From Myxococcus llanfairpwllgwyngyllgogerychwyrndrobwllllantysiliogogogochensis (GTDB lineage Bacteria > Myxococcota > Myxococcia > Myxococcales > Myxococcaceae): a stretch of DNA of 64,000 bases. Positions 28,136 through 35,610 of the stretch are shown here, in pieces. The notes below the pieces were generated by a model. The model saw only the letters and a list, made by a program, of their open reading frames with translations, made no database searches and was not told the DNA's origin. A program made the position numbers and the translations under genes. The DNA lies in NCBI RefSeq assembly GCF_006636215.1, contig NZ_VIFM01000029.1:1-64000 (forward strand). Direction: 5' to 3'. Numbering within the stretch: position 1 is the stretch's first letter; each line of letters starts with the position of its first letter.

Positions 28136-30510
28136 GGCTTCACCACCTTGGACGTTGAGACGAGATGAACAGGCGAGGAACGTGCAATAGAGGGGCCTGT
28201 CTGCTGGGGCGCGGTGCGGATGTTCTCCGGCGGCAGGTAGACCCACGTCTGGACGCCAGCAATCCGCCGCTGGGTGCGCTGGAAGCCCAGGCGTCGCAAG
28301 GCGCGGCCAATGTCGAGGCGGACGCCGCGCGGAATCTGCCCAGGCGTCGTGAGGAGTAGCGCGTCGCGGGCCACCAGCTCGGTAGTCACCTCGTTGCGCC
28401 TCTCGGGAGGCAAGCTCAACACCCACTGGAGAATCGTTTCGTCGGGGCCTCCGTCCGATTCGCTTCGCTCCTGGGCATGCAGCTCCGCGCGCTGCGCTTG
28501 CTTCTCTTCAAGCCACCACTCCTCGCCATTGCGGAAGCGCGCCACGGCTTCCGCCCAGAGCTGGCCCCTGTCGCGCTTCAGGCCCGCGATGTCGATGTGG
28601 GTGCACTTGACGGGCCACCACCGTCGATAGCCGCTCGAATCCGCGCGCAGGTACTCGGACGAGTTCGTGGTTCCGACGAAGACGCAACGGCGCGGCGTCT
28701 TCACTGTGACGCGGCCATAGGGAGGGCGGAAGGTGTCCTCGTTGCGAGAGATGAAGGCTTTGAGGTCTTCCGCCTCGGACGCGCGCAGCGTCGTCACCTC
28801 GGCCAGCTCGATGAGGAAGTTCCGGCCCGCGAGGGAGGTGCTGTCCTTGTCGCGGATGTTGATGGGGGCATCGCAGAACCACTCCCCCGCGAGGACGCGG
28901 AAGGCCGTGGATTTCCGAATGCCTTGGGGCCCTTCGAGGATGAGCACCGTGTCCACCTTGCAGCCCGGCTCCAACGCGCGGGCCACGGCGCTGATGAGCC
29001 ACTTGCCGCTGATGGCGCGCAGGTGCTCGGCATCGCCTTCGGCGCCGAAGTAGCGCTCCAACATGGCGTCTGCGCGAGGGACTCCGTCCCAGACGAGGCC
29101 CTCCAGGTACTCGCGCAGCGGGTCATACGCGTTGGTAGAGGCCACTTGTCTCAGAACGTCGCGGACATGCGCGGCGCGAGGGTCCATGCCGAGGCGGCCG
29201 TACTCGCTTTGCTGAATCCAACAGGCGATGCGGCCGTCCAGCTCGTCAACGGGCGTGTCGTCCGGCAGTGGGCCGCCCGCGTACTCCATGTGTTTCGTCA
29301 CTTCGTTGAAGCGGATGGTGTCTCGCCACTCGGGAGAGCGCGTCAGCACGGTGAAGAGGTTGGCCTCGTTGTTCTTGAGGCGCCTGCCGTCCTTCGTCTC
29401 GTATGAGAGCAGCGCGCGCGTCCAGTCTTCTTCGGTAGCAGTAGAGGCGTCCTCCTCGGTGGATACGGGCGTCTCGGCTTTCGGCCTGCCTTGGAGTGAG
29501 GTCCACAAAGCCTGGTTGTCCGCGACGCGCTTGGCATCCCCCTGGACGCGGCGCTCGCGGTGACGGCGCAGCTTGAGGACGGCCTGCTCGCAAAGGTGCG
29601 CGGTGCCCTCGCCCCAGGCCGTTGCCGCGAAACAGGGACGCAGCACCTCCAGGATTGCCTCCTCGGGCGTGGCCGGTGGCAGCACGTGAGCCACGCAGGA
29701 CATGAGGGTGTTGAGCGTGTTGTCCTGCATGCCCACCTCGGCAAGAGGCTCCCCCGACAGCACGCGGCGAATGAGCGCGCTGTGCTCGGGCTTGCGGACG
29801 CGGCGAAGCTTGGCGCGCAGTGCGTAGAGGTCCGCCGGGCCCGACTCCACCGAGGGCCTGGGGCTGGGGGGAGTGGCAGGGACGGCAGGTGTTGGGCGCA
29901 CAGAGGCCAGCAACGCGTCGACATCGAGCGCGCGGCCCTCGCTGACGTTGGTGATGGCCTCGTGTTCGCCCGAGTGGTTGGGCAGGAAGTAGATACGCGA
30001 CAGGTTCCGCGTGTTGGGGTCCGCCGGTATCTCCAGCAGTCGTTCCGCTTCTTCCCGCACGCGCGGCCACTCGGCGGGCAGCACTGGACGTGTCAGTGGG
30101 ACGACGATGCGCAGGCTGGTGTGGCCGGGCCGGTGCCCATGGGTGGTGTGGACAACCGCCGCGTAGCCTTCGAGCTTCTCCGAGGCCCTGACAGTCTGCT
30201 CCGTGGACACTCCGTCCAAGTCGAAGACAGCCACCGTGACAGAACGGACTTCGGCATCATTGCGGCGCGGTCCAATGTCGACGGGTGCCCAAGCCCGTTG
30301 GGACAGCTTCGTGGGGCACCTGTGGCCGACACATGGGGCGCAGGCCGTCACTGCATGCGTGGTGAGCAGCTGTATCAACTCGCCCCATGTCACCTCTTGG
30401 GACTGGGGTCTGTTGTCCTGGACGCCGTCGAAGAAGGCGACTTGGACGAGGGTGTCTCCGCCGACAGGGGCGGCACTTCGGGCGGGGGTCTGGTCGGAAT
30501 GCGGGCTCAC
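28132..30510 (-). CDS. phage VapE-type primase-helicase
   Basis: 792-residue replication protein. The N-terminal part (about 60-200) is consistent with an archaeo-eukaryotic primase-like domain: VAVFDLDG (acidic pair), SLRIVVPLTRP and NLSRIYFLP. The C-terminal part (about 460-700) is a VirE/VapE-family P-loop ATPase: LVWDGVPR, Walker A GPQGIRKST (about 525), IELAEVTT as Walker B, VFVGTTN sensor and RRWWPVKC. It would prime and unwind at the phage origin. The GTG start is 8 nt after repeat copy D. It is the first leftward gene from the divergent control region. Confidence 0.88.
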   Translation of the reverse strand: MSPHSDQTPARSAAPVGGDTLVQVAFFDGVQDNRPQSQEVTWGELIQLLTTHAVTACAPCVGHRCPTKLSQRAWAPVDIGPRRNDAEVRSVTVAVFDLDGVSTEQTVRASEKLEGYAAVVHTTHGHRPGHTSLRIVVPLTRPVLPAEWPRVREEAERLLEIPADPNTRNLSRIYFLPNHSGEHEAITNVSEGRALDVDALLASVRPTPAVPATPPSPRPSVESGPADLYALRAKLRRVRKPEHSALIRRVLSGEPLAEVGMQDNTLNTLMSCVAHVLPPATPEEAILEVLRPCFAATAWGEGTAHLCEQAVLKLRRHRERRVQGDAKRVADNQALWTSLQGRPKAETPVSTEEDASTATEEDWTRALLSYETKDGRRLKNNEANLFTVLTRSPEWRDTIRFNEVTKHMEYAGGPLPDDTPVDELDGRIACWIQQSEYGRLGMDPRAAHVRDVLRQVASTNAYDPLREYLEGLVWDGVPRADAMLERYFGAEGDAEHLRAISGKWLISAVARALEPGCKVDTVLILEGPQGIRKSTAFRVLAGEWFCDAPINIRDKDSTSLAGRNFLIELAEVTTLRASEAEDLKAFISRNEDTFRPPYGRVTVKTPRRCVFVGTTNSSEYLRADSSGYRRWWPVKCTHIDIAGLKRDRGQLWAEAVARFRNGEEWWLEEKQAQRAELHAQERSESDGGPDETILQWVLSLPPERRNEVTTELVARDALLLTTPGQIPRGVRLDIGRALRRLGFQRTQRRIAGVQTWVYLPPENIRTAPQQTGPSIARSSPVHLVSTSKVVKP

Positions 30511-30517
30511 GCACTTA

Positions 30518-30547
30518 CTTATGGGGACACTTTCCGCGACTGGCCCA
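30518..30547 (-). promoter_or_regulatory. start-associated repeat, copy D (leftward side of divergent region)
   Basis: Minus-strand GGCCAGTCGCGGAAAGTGTC then CCCATAAGTA, ending a few bases before the GTG of the primase-helicase gene. Confidence 0.85.
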
Positions 30548-30759
30548 GCCAGGGCTCATTTTTCGCGTCTCGGCACGTCCCCCGTTGAAGGGTGTCCCCG
30601 TCACTGGCTCCGCTCCATCTGTCCTCTAGAACTACTCCAGTGTGTCTTTGTCATGTCCTCTGATACCTCAACTTTTCTACCCTCTTTATAGAGAAGAGTC
30701 AGTGACAGTGACTCCTTGTTGGTGACCTCTGCCGCTGAGGAATCGGCACGCGGCCTGAG
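30548..30759. promoter_or_regulatory. divergent control region between early and late arms
   Basis: About 210 bp, more A/T rich than its surroundings, between back-to-back repeat copies D and E. It contains a perfect 19-bp palindrome GAGTCA-N7-TGACTC at 30696-30714, overlapping the direct repeat AGTGACAGTGAC. Position and symmetry suggest an operator for a dimeric regulator of the lysis/lysogeny decision; which protein binds is unknown. A weak repeat-like stretch near 30585-30605 lacks the core and was not counted. Confidence 0.55.
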
Positions 30760-30786
30760 CCACTCGCGGAAAGTGTCCCCATAAAA
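30760..30786 (+). promoter_or_regulatory. start-associated repeat, copy E (rightward side)
   Basis: CCACTCGCGGAAAGTGTCCC then CATAAAA, followed by GAAAGGGAC and an ATG at 30796. It heads the unit containing the sigma factor; the first translated start downstream is uncertain. Confidence 0.85.
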
Positions 30787-30802
30787 GAAAGGGACATGGG
30801 CT

Positions 30803-30961
30803 TTGTCCTCCCCAGCATGGTTGAGACTTCGTGTCAGACGCGGGCACTACGTTGCGTCCGTCGAGTCCCCCTCGTCATGGGGTGCGGCATGCCGCGCGTG
30901 CGGGCGTTTCATTCGCTCGCCCTGGTGTTGCTCGCAGCGCGAGCCACTGTTCTCCGCGTGA
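30803..30961 (+). CDS. possible small Cys-rich protein in the sigma-factor leader
   Basis: A 52-residue frame from a TTG start reads, near its middle, GAACRACGRFIRSPWCC, which looks like a zinc-ribbon CxxC...CC. AAAGGG lies about 10 nt upstream. The alternative ATG frame starting at 30796 encodes an Arg/Cys-rich, low-complexity product and is less protein-like. Third-position GC is lower than in typical genes here for both, so this stretch may instead be an untranslated leader. Confidence 0.3.
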   Translation: MSSPAWLRLRVRRGHYVASVESPSSWGAACRACGRFIRSPWCCSQREPLFSA

Positions 30962-31051
30962 AATGGCAGGCGCTTTGCTTAGCGATGCCTTTCCCTTCGG
31001 GTTCTTTGTTCCGTGAGTGTTTCACAACGAGGCGAGTCGCAGGGGGCAGTC

Positions 31052-31819
31052 ATGCTGTGCGGTAGCGAGCCAGTGAAGCGAGAGGTTTCCCGAGACGGTG
31101 AGAAGTCGGAGCGCAGGAGAGCGCCAGAGTCCCGGGAGTGGATTGATACGACGGTCCTCGCGATTCGCGCGTGCCGAGTAGAGGGCGACGCCAAGTCCGA
31201 GCGAGAGCTTTCCAACCGGCTGGTGGACATGCTGATGCCCCTGCTGCGAAAGCTCGCGGGGGAGTTCGATAAGTCACGCGGCTCCCTGTCGCGGGAAGAC
31301 CTCTTCCAAGTCGCGGCGATGGAAGCCATCAAGGCCGTGGAGACGTATCAGCGCGCGAAGCGCGGAGAGCAGAGCTTCAGGACGTGGGTGAAGTGGCGAG
31401 CGCGGCGCGCCATCATGGACCAAATCCGGGTGCACCGAGCGGACGTGTGCCTGCCGGACCGGGCCCAGCGCGGCAAGGGTAAGTGGCAGCGGGCCGTGGA
31501 CCTCATCAGCCGAGACGCGCCAGAGCAGGAACTCTCCAGGTCCGCGACGCGCAAGCATGACGAACGACTCGCCCAAGAGGTGGACAGGCTGGAGGACTTC
31601 CTCATCGCGCATGAGCGGTGCGTCCTTGTGCAGCGCGCCCTCTCGGAGCTGGAGCCCCAGCTGGCGGAGGTGCTCTCACGCACCTACGGCATCGGCATGC
31701 CGCGCGAGGGGACACGTGCCCTGGCTGCGCGGTGGTGCATGTCCCGTCGACGTGTCGAAGAACTGCTGGCCGTGGCTCATGACGAGCTGCGCGAGCATCT
31801 GAGAGAGAGGCTCCGCTAG
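31052..31819 (+). CDS. phage-encoded sigma70-family sigma factor
   Basis: 255-residue protein with sigma region 2 (LLRKLAGEFDKSRGSLSRED LFQVAAMEAIKAVETY..., including region 2.3/2.4-like SFRTWVKWRARRAIMDQIR) and a C-terminal region 4-like helix-turn-helix (ALSELEPQLAEVLSRTYG then ALAARWCMSRRRVEELLAVA). There is no region 1.1, so it resembles compact alternative sigma factors. ATG 31052 is chosen for AGGGGG 5 nt upstream; an upstream in-frame GTG at 31013 has a poorer site. It sits before the packaging and structural genes and so could switch on late transcription. Its promoter is not known from sequence. Confidence 0.82.
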   Translation: MLCGSEPVKREVSRDGEKSERRRAPESREWIDTTVLAIRACRVEGDAKSERELSNRLVDMLMPLLRKLAGEFDKSRGSLSREDLFQVAAMEAIKAVETYQRAKRGEQSFRTWVKWRARRAIMDQIRVHRADVCLPDRAQRGKGKWQRAVDLISRDAPEQELSRSATRKHDERLAQEVDRLEDFLIAHERCVLVQRALSELEPQLAEVLSRTYGIGMPREGTRALAARWCMSRRRVEELLAVAHDELREHLRERLR

Positions 31820-32127
31820 TGACAGTGCTCGTCGCCAGGAAGGGCGGGCCGTGCGCGGCATGTGGCGCGCCCATCCTGGAGGGCGAGCGCATCTCCTACG
31901 AGCTGGCGATAGGCCCGCGTCACCTCGCGTGTGCGGACCGGACGCCGGAGCTGCGTCGCAACAGGTACGCGGCCCGGTGCTCCGTCTGTGGCTTCCTGGT
32001 GCGCAAGGGACGGGGAAGGCTCGACGTCTCCGAAACGTGCGAGGACGGGGCCTTCTCGCGCGTCTGGCGCGTGTTCTGCTCGGACGTCGCGGCCTGCAAC
32101 CAGCGGCTTGCCCCGAGTCCGCGGTGA
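31819..32127 (+). CDS. small zinc-finger-like phage protein
   Basis: 102-residue protein whose GTG start overlaps the sigma-factor stop by one base (TAGTGA), so the two are coupled. Cysteines are spaced as two ribbons: CAACG...C, then CSVCG with further Cys in VSETCEDG and FCSDVAACN. Probably binds zinc and nucleic acid or protein. Close coupling raises the possibility that it modulates the sigma factor; this is inference. Confidence 0.7.
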   Translation: MTVLVARKGGPCAACGAPILEGERISYELAIGPRHLACADRTPELRRNRYAARCSVCGFLVRKGRGRLDVSETCEDGAFSRVWRVFCSDVAACNQRLAPSPR

Positions 32128-32346
32128 GATCTTGTCCCACATCCAAAACCTGTGGCTGGACTTAGCGAGCCCCCCGGGTCCGGATTTTGGACGGCGGGCC
32201 CGTTCCTGTCTTGCTCGGCGGACCCCCACGCTTGAAAAACTTCAAGAAAACGCCAGGGCACTCTCGGGTTTTGTTCGGCCCGCTGAATGAAAGTTTGAAG
32301 AGAACTCCGGACCAGTCGCGGAAAGCGTCCCCATTGAAGGGGATGA
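32128..32346. other. 219-bp gap before terminase; possible packaging site
   Basis: Between the zinc-finger gene and terS. It holds a GC-rich tract with inverted repeats (AGCCCCCCGGGTCCGG near 32167, GTCC-N7-GGAC just after) and a perfect hairpin CTTGAA-AAAC-TTCAAG at 32231-32246. A cos or pac site commonly lies just upstream of terS in such phages. Repeat copy F closes the gap. Confidence 0.35.
32312..32338 (+). promoter_or_regulatory. start-associated repeat, copy F
   Basis: CCAGTCGCGGAAAGCGTCCC then CATTGAA, followed by GGGGATGA and the ATG of terS, which gives a good ribosome binding site. Confidence 0.87.
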
Positions 32347-32817
32347 ATGGCTCGTCCAACAAAGCTCACCCCCGAGTTGCAAGCCGACATCTGCGCCCAT
32401 CTGGAGCGCGGCCTGTTCCGCCGCGCCGTTGCCGGCCTCGTGGGCGTCGAGGAGCACACCCTCTCTCGCTGGTATCACCGAGGCGCTGGGGAACAGCGCG
32501 GCCTGTATCGGGACTTCTTCCTCTCGGTGAATGAGGCGGAAGCGAAGTTCATGGCGGGGGCAACGGACATGCTCCAGGCCGCCGCGTCGCACAACCCCAA
32601 GCACGTCCAGTGGTTGCTGTCACGTCGCTTCCCGGACCTCTACGGGCGGCGCGACAACGTCGAGGTGCAGGCGCCCGAGGACAAGGCAGCCGACGAGAAG
32701 GCCCTCCGCGAGCTGCTGATGGAGCGCCTGGGCCGCTTCCTCCCGGACGAGCCCGAGCCCGAGGCGAGCGCCTCCAGCGCCACCGACACGGACGAAGGGG
32801 ACGGCCATGTCTCGTGA
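32347..32817 (+). CDS. terS: terminase small subunit
   Basis: 156-residue DNA-recognition subunit of the packaging motor. An N-terminal helix-turn-helix (LTPELQADICAHLERGLFRR, then VGVEEHTLSRWYHRG) is followed by an oligomerisation helix (FFLSVNEAEAKFMAGATDML) and SRRFPDLYG, a frequent terS signature. The acidic tail overlaps the terL start. It should bind the packaging site and hand DNA to TerL. Confidence 0.9.
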   Translation: MARPTKLTPELQADICAHLERGLFRRAVAGLVGVEEHTLSRWYHRGAGEQRGLYRDFFLSVNEAEAKFMAGATDMLQAAASHNPKHVQWLLSRRFPDLYGRRDNVEVQAPEDKAADEKALRELLMERLGRFLPDEPEPEASASSATDTDEGDGHVS

Positions 32818-34222
32818 CACTCGGTGCTCGCGCTTCTCGGTGATGGTGGACCAGCTCGCCCCCGACGAGTCCCCGGCCGCGTTCCTGGTGAAGCAGGCTC
32901 GCACCCGTCAGGGCCTCGCGCGTCTCTTCGGTCGGCTCACCCATCCCGAGGTGGAGACGCTCGTTCATGACCTGGACTTCTGGGCGCGCCGCGAACAGAT
33001 GCCGCCGGCCTTGTTCGCCACGTGCTTCATCATGGCGGGCCGGGGCTTCGGCAAAACGTGGAGCGGCGCTCGCTGGGTGATTCAGAAGGCCCGCGAGGCC
33101 AAGACGATTGGAGCGCTCATCGGCCCCACGGCGGCGGACGTGCGCGACACCATGATTCGCGGCTCCAGCGGTATCCTCGCCCTGTCGCCCCCGTGGTTCA
33201 TGCCGGTGTACGAGCCCAGCAAGCGGCGCGTCACGTGGCCCAATGGCGTCTACGCCATCTGCTACTCGGCGGATAAGCCGGACCGGTTGCGCGGGCCCAA
33301 CTGCGGCTGGGCCTGGGGCGATGAGCCCGCCTCGTGGAAGCATGAGATGGCGGCGCTGGACCAGCTCCCCATGGTGCTGCGCATCGGCACCGCCGCGAAC
33401 CCGCCCCAGTTGCTCCTGACGGGGACTCCACGCCCGCTGAAGAAGCTGGAGGAGCTTCTCTTCTCCGACGCAGAGACGAAGGCGCTTCGGCCTGGCGTGG
33501 TGCTGCGGACGGGCTCCTCGTTGGCCAACCGCGCCAACCTGGCGCCCAGTGCCGTGGCAACCATGAAGGCCCTCATGAACACGCGCTGGGGCCAACAGGA
33601 AGTCCTCGGCAAGCTGCTGATGGATGTGCCGGGAGCCATCTTCGGCTCGGCACGGTGGGGCCGCGTGGAGGCGGACGCTCACGAATACGCGCGCAGCTTG
33701 GAGCGTCGCATCGTCTCCGTGGACCCCGCGCCCACCAGTGAGACGGGCTCGGACGAGACGGGCATCATCGTCCAGGGAGTGAGAAACAGTCCCGTGGTGG
33801 GGACGGACGGCGCGTCACTCAAACGCGTTTCGGTGCTCAAGGACGCAAGCCTCCGAGGTTCGCCGCGCGAGTGGGCCGCCGCCGCGATTCGCGAGTATCT
33901 CGCCTTCGGGTGTGACGCCCTGGTGGCCGAGGTGAACTCGGGCGGGGAGATGGTCGAAACGACGATTCAGACGGTGGCTTCCGAGATGGGCGTCCACGTC
34001 AACGTGAAGCCCGTGCGCGCCCGCGAGGCCAAGTCCAAGCGCGCCGAGCCGGTGAGCGCGTTGGCCGAGACGGGGCGCATCGAGCTGGTGGGCACCTTCC
34101 CGAAGCTCGAGGGCCAGCTCTCCAAGTTCAGCGGCATCAACGGCCGCCGCGATGACCGGGTGGATGCCCTGCTTTGGGGCGTCCACGAGCTGGTGTTCGC
34201 GGATTCCTTCTTCTGTCTGTGA
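32807..34222 (+). CDS. terL: terminase large subunit
   Basis: 471-residue packaging ATPase/nuclease of the Terminase_6-like group. Walker A is AGRGFGKTW (about 76-84), Walker B WAWGDEPASW (about 168), and motif III LLTGTPRP. The RNase H-like nuclease has acidic residues in IVSVDPAPTS and DETGIIV (about 303-320), and DDRVDALLWG (about 448). It overlaps terS by 11 bp. It translocates DNA into the prohead and cuts it at the packaging site. Confidence 0.95.
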   Translation: MSRDTRCSRFSVMVDQLAPDESPAAFLVKQARTRQGLARLFGRLTHPEVETLVHDLDFWARREQMPPALFATCFIMAGRGFGKTWSGARWVIQKAREAKTIGALIGPTAADVRDTMIRGSSGILALSPPWFMPVYEPSKRRVTWPNGVYAICYSADKPDRLRGPNCGWAWGDEPASWKHEMAALDQLPMVLRIGTAANPPQLLLTGTPRPLKKLEELLFSDAETKALRPGVVLRTGSSLANRANLAPSAVATMKALMNTRWGQQEVLGKLLMDVPGAIFGSARWGRVEADAHEYARSLERRIVSVDPAPTSETGSDETGIIVQGVRNSPVVGTDGASLKRVSVLKDASLRGSPREWAAAAIREYLAFGCDALVAEVNSGGEMVETTIQTVASEMGVHVNVKPVRAREAKSKRAEPVSALAETGRIELVGTFPKLEGQLSKFSGINGRRDDRVDALLWGVHELVFADSFFCL

Positions 34223-34230
34223 GGTTGGCG

Positions 34231-35535
34231 ATGAGCTTCTGGGGACGGATGAAGGCGGCGGTGAGTCGTGAGCCGCGCAAGGGAACGGGGCTGGAACTGG
34301 CGCGCTGGCAGCAGGCGCCGCCGCGTCGGGGCACCGCGCAACTCCTCGCCGCGTATCGGGAAATGCCGTGGCTCCGCGCGTGTGTGGACGTGGTGGCCGA
34401 CTCGGTGGCGGGCGTGCAGTGGCGTGTCTACCGGCGCGTGCAGAAGGACGGGCAGCCCGTGAAGGACTATGCGCTGCGAAGTGCGACGCGAGAAGTCCGG
34501 GCTGGGCGACTGAAGGCGATGCTGGAGGCAGGCGAGGCCCAGGAGGTTCCGGACCACCCCGTCCTCAAGCTGCTCTCAGACCCGAACGACCATCTCACCG
34601 GCCGTAGCGTGACGAAGCTCGTTCAGGTGTACCTGGATTTGGTAGGCGAGGCGTTCCTGGTGCTGGAGCGCGTGGGCGGTGTGCCGGTGGGCTTCTGGCC
34701 GGTTCCTCCGAGCACCGTCACGCGGCTGCCCGCTCTGGACCTGCCGCGCGAGCAACGCACGTACACAGTGACGGTGGGCAAGGTGTCGCGGGAGATTCCG
34801 GCCAGCGACGTGTTGCACCTGCGCAGCTTGGACCCCGAGGACCCGCTGGGGCGCGGCATCGGTCCGGCGTACGCGCTGGGGGACGAGCTGGATACCGATG
34901 AGTACGTGGCCCGGTTCCTTAAGACGTCCTTCTGGAACAACATGCTGCCGCCGGCCATCGCCTCTATTGAGGGACTGTCCGATGCGAACAGCGCAGGCGC
35001 GAAGGCGTTCAAGGAGTCGCTGGCCCGCGAGCACCAGGGGCCGGACAAGGCGGGAAAGCTCCTCATCACCAGCGGGAAGGTGACGTTTGCTCGCCTCGAC
35101 ACCAGCTTCAAGGACATGCAGTTGGTGGAGCTGCGCCGCTTCCTGATGGACTTCGTCCGGATGACCTTCCGCGTGCCGCCCGAAATCGTCGGGGACATCT
35201 CCAGCTCCAACAAGGCCACGGCCTTCGCTGCGAGGGAAAACCTTGCCGAGCAGGCGACGCTTCCTCGCATGGAATTCCTGCGCACCGAGTACCAGATGCG
35301 ACTGATGCCTCTCCTGGGCGACGAAGGGGCCATCCTCGACTACGACAGCCCCGTGCCGGCGGACCGAGAACACCAGCTCCGCGTCATGGGCACCATGCCG
35401 GAGGCTTTCAGCTATGATGAGTGGCGAGAGTTGGCGGGGCTCCGGCCGGACCCGAATCGAACGGGCTACCCATTGCCAATGCCGGGCCAGACGTCTGGAG
35501 ATGCTCGTGTCGTCACTGGTCCTGGAGAGGACTAG
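34231..35535 (+). CDS. HK97-type portal protein
   Basis: 434-residue portal that forms the dodecameric DNA entry ring. Typical segments: RACVDVVADSVAGVQWRVYR near the start, HPVLKLLSDPNDHLTGRS, FLVLERVGGVPVGFWPVPP, LHLRSLDPEDPLGRGIGPAY, and EIVGDISSSNKATAFAAREN before the clip/crown. The ATG is 9 bp after terL with GAGG upstream; the longer upstream frame overlaps terL and is rejected. Confidence 0.93.
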   Translation: MSFWGRMKAAVSREPRKGTGLELARWQQAPPRRGTAQLLAAYREMPWLRACVDVVADSVAGVQWRVYRRVQKDGQPVKDYALRSATREVRAGRLKAMLEAGEAQEVPDHPVLKLLSDPNDHLTGRSVTKLVQVYLDLVGEAFLVLERVGGVPVGFWPVPPSTVTRLPALDLPREQRTYTVTVGKVSREIPASDVLHLRSLDPEDPLGRGIGPAYALGDELDTDEYVARFLKTSFWNNMLPPAIASIEGLSDANSAGAKAFKESLAREHQGPDKAGKLLITSGKVTFARLDTSFKDMQLVELRRFLMDFVRMTFRVPPEIVGDISSSNKATAFAARENLAEQATLPRMEFLRTEYQMRLMPLLGDEGAILDYDSPVPADREHQLRVMGTMPEAFSYDEWRELAGLRPDPNRTGYPLPMPGQTSGDARVVTGPGED

Positions 35536-35610
35536 TGCTCGCAGGAGTCAATCTGGTGTGCTTGAATAGGAAGGCCGTCTATTCGGCTTGTTTGATCGGA
35601 GCGTCACTCG

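Noticed and set aside
30577-30606. Possible tenth repeat (TTGAAGGGTGTCCCCGTCACTGG)
   Set aside because: It shares GTGTCCCC and ACTGG but lacks the AAAG...CAT core in either orientation and is not placed before a gene.
30796-31065. 89-codon ATG frame right after repeat copy E
   Set aside because: Ribosome binding site and spacing look right, but the product is Arg/Cys/Leu-rich without structure and third-position GC is low for this genome; it also overlaps the sigma-factor start. Kept only as an alternative to the TTG frame.
34174-34230. Longer portal start
   Set aside because: Would overlap terL by about 50 bp and add a hydrophobic stretch foreign to portals; the ATG at 34231 has a ribosome binding site.
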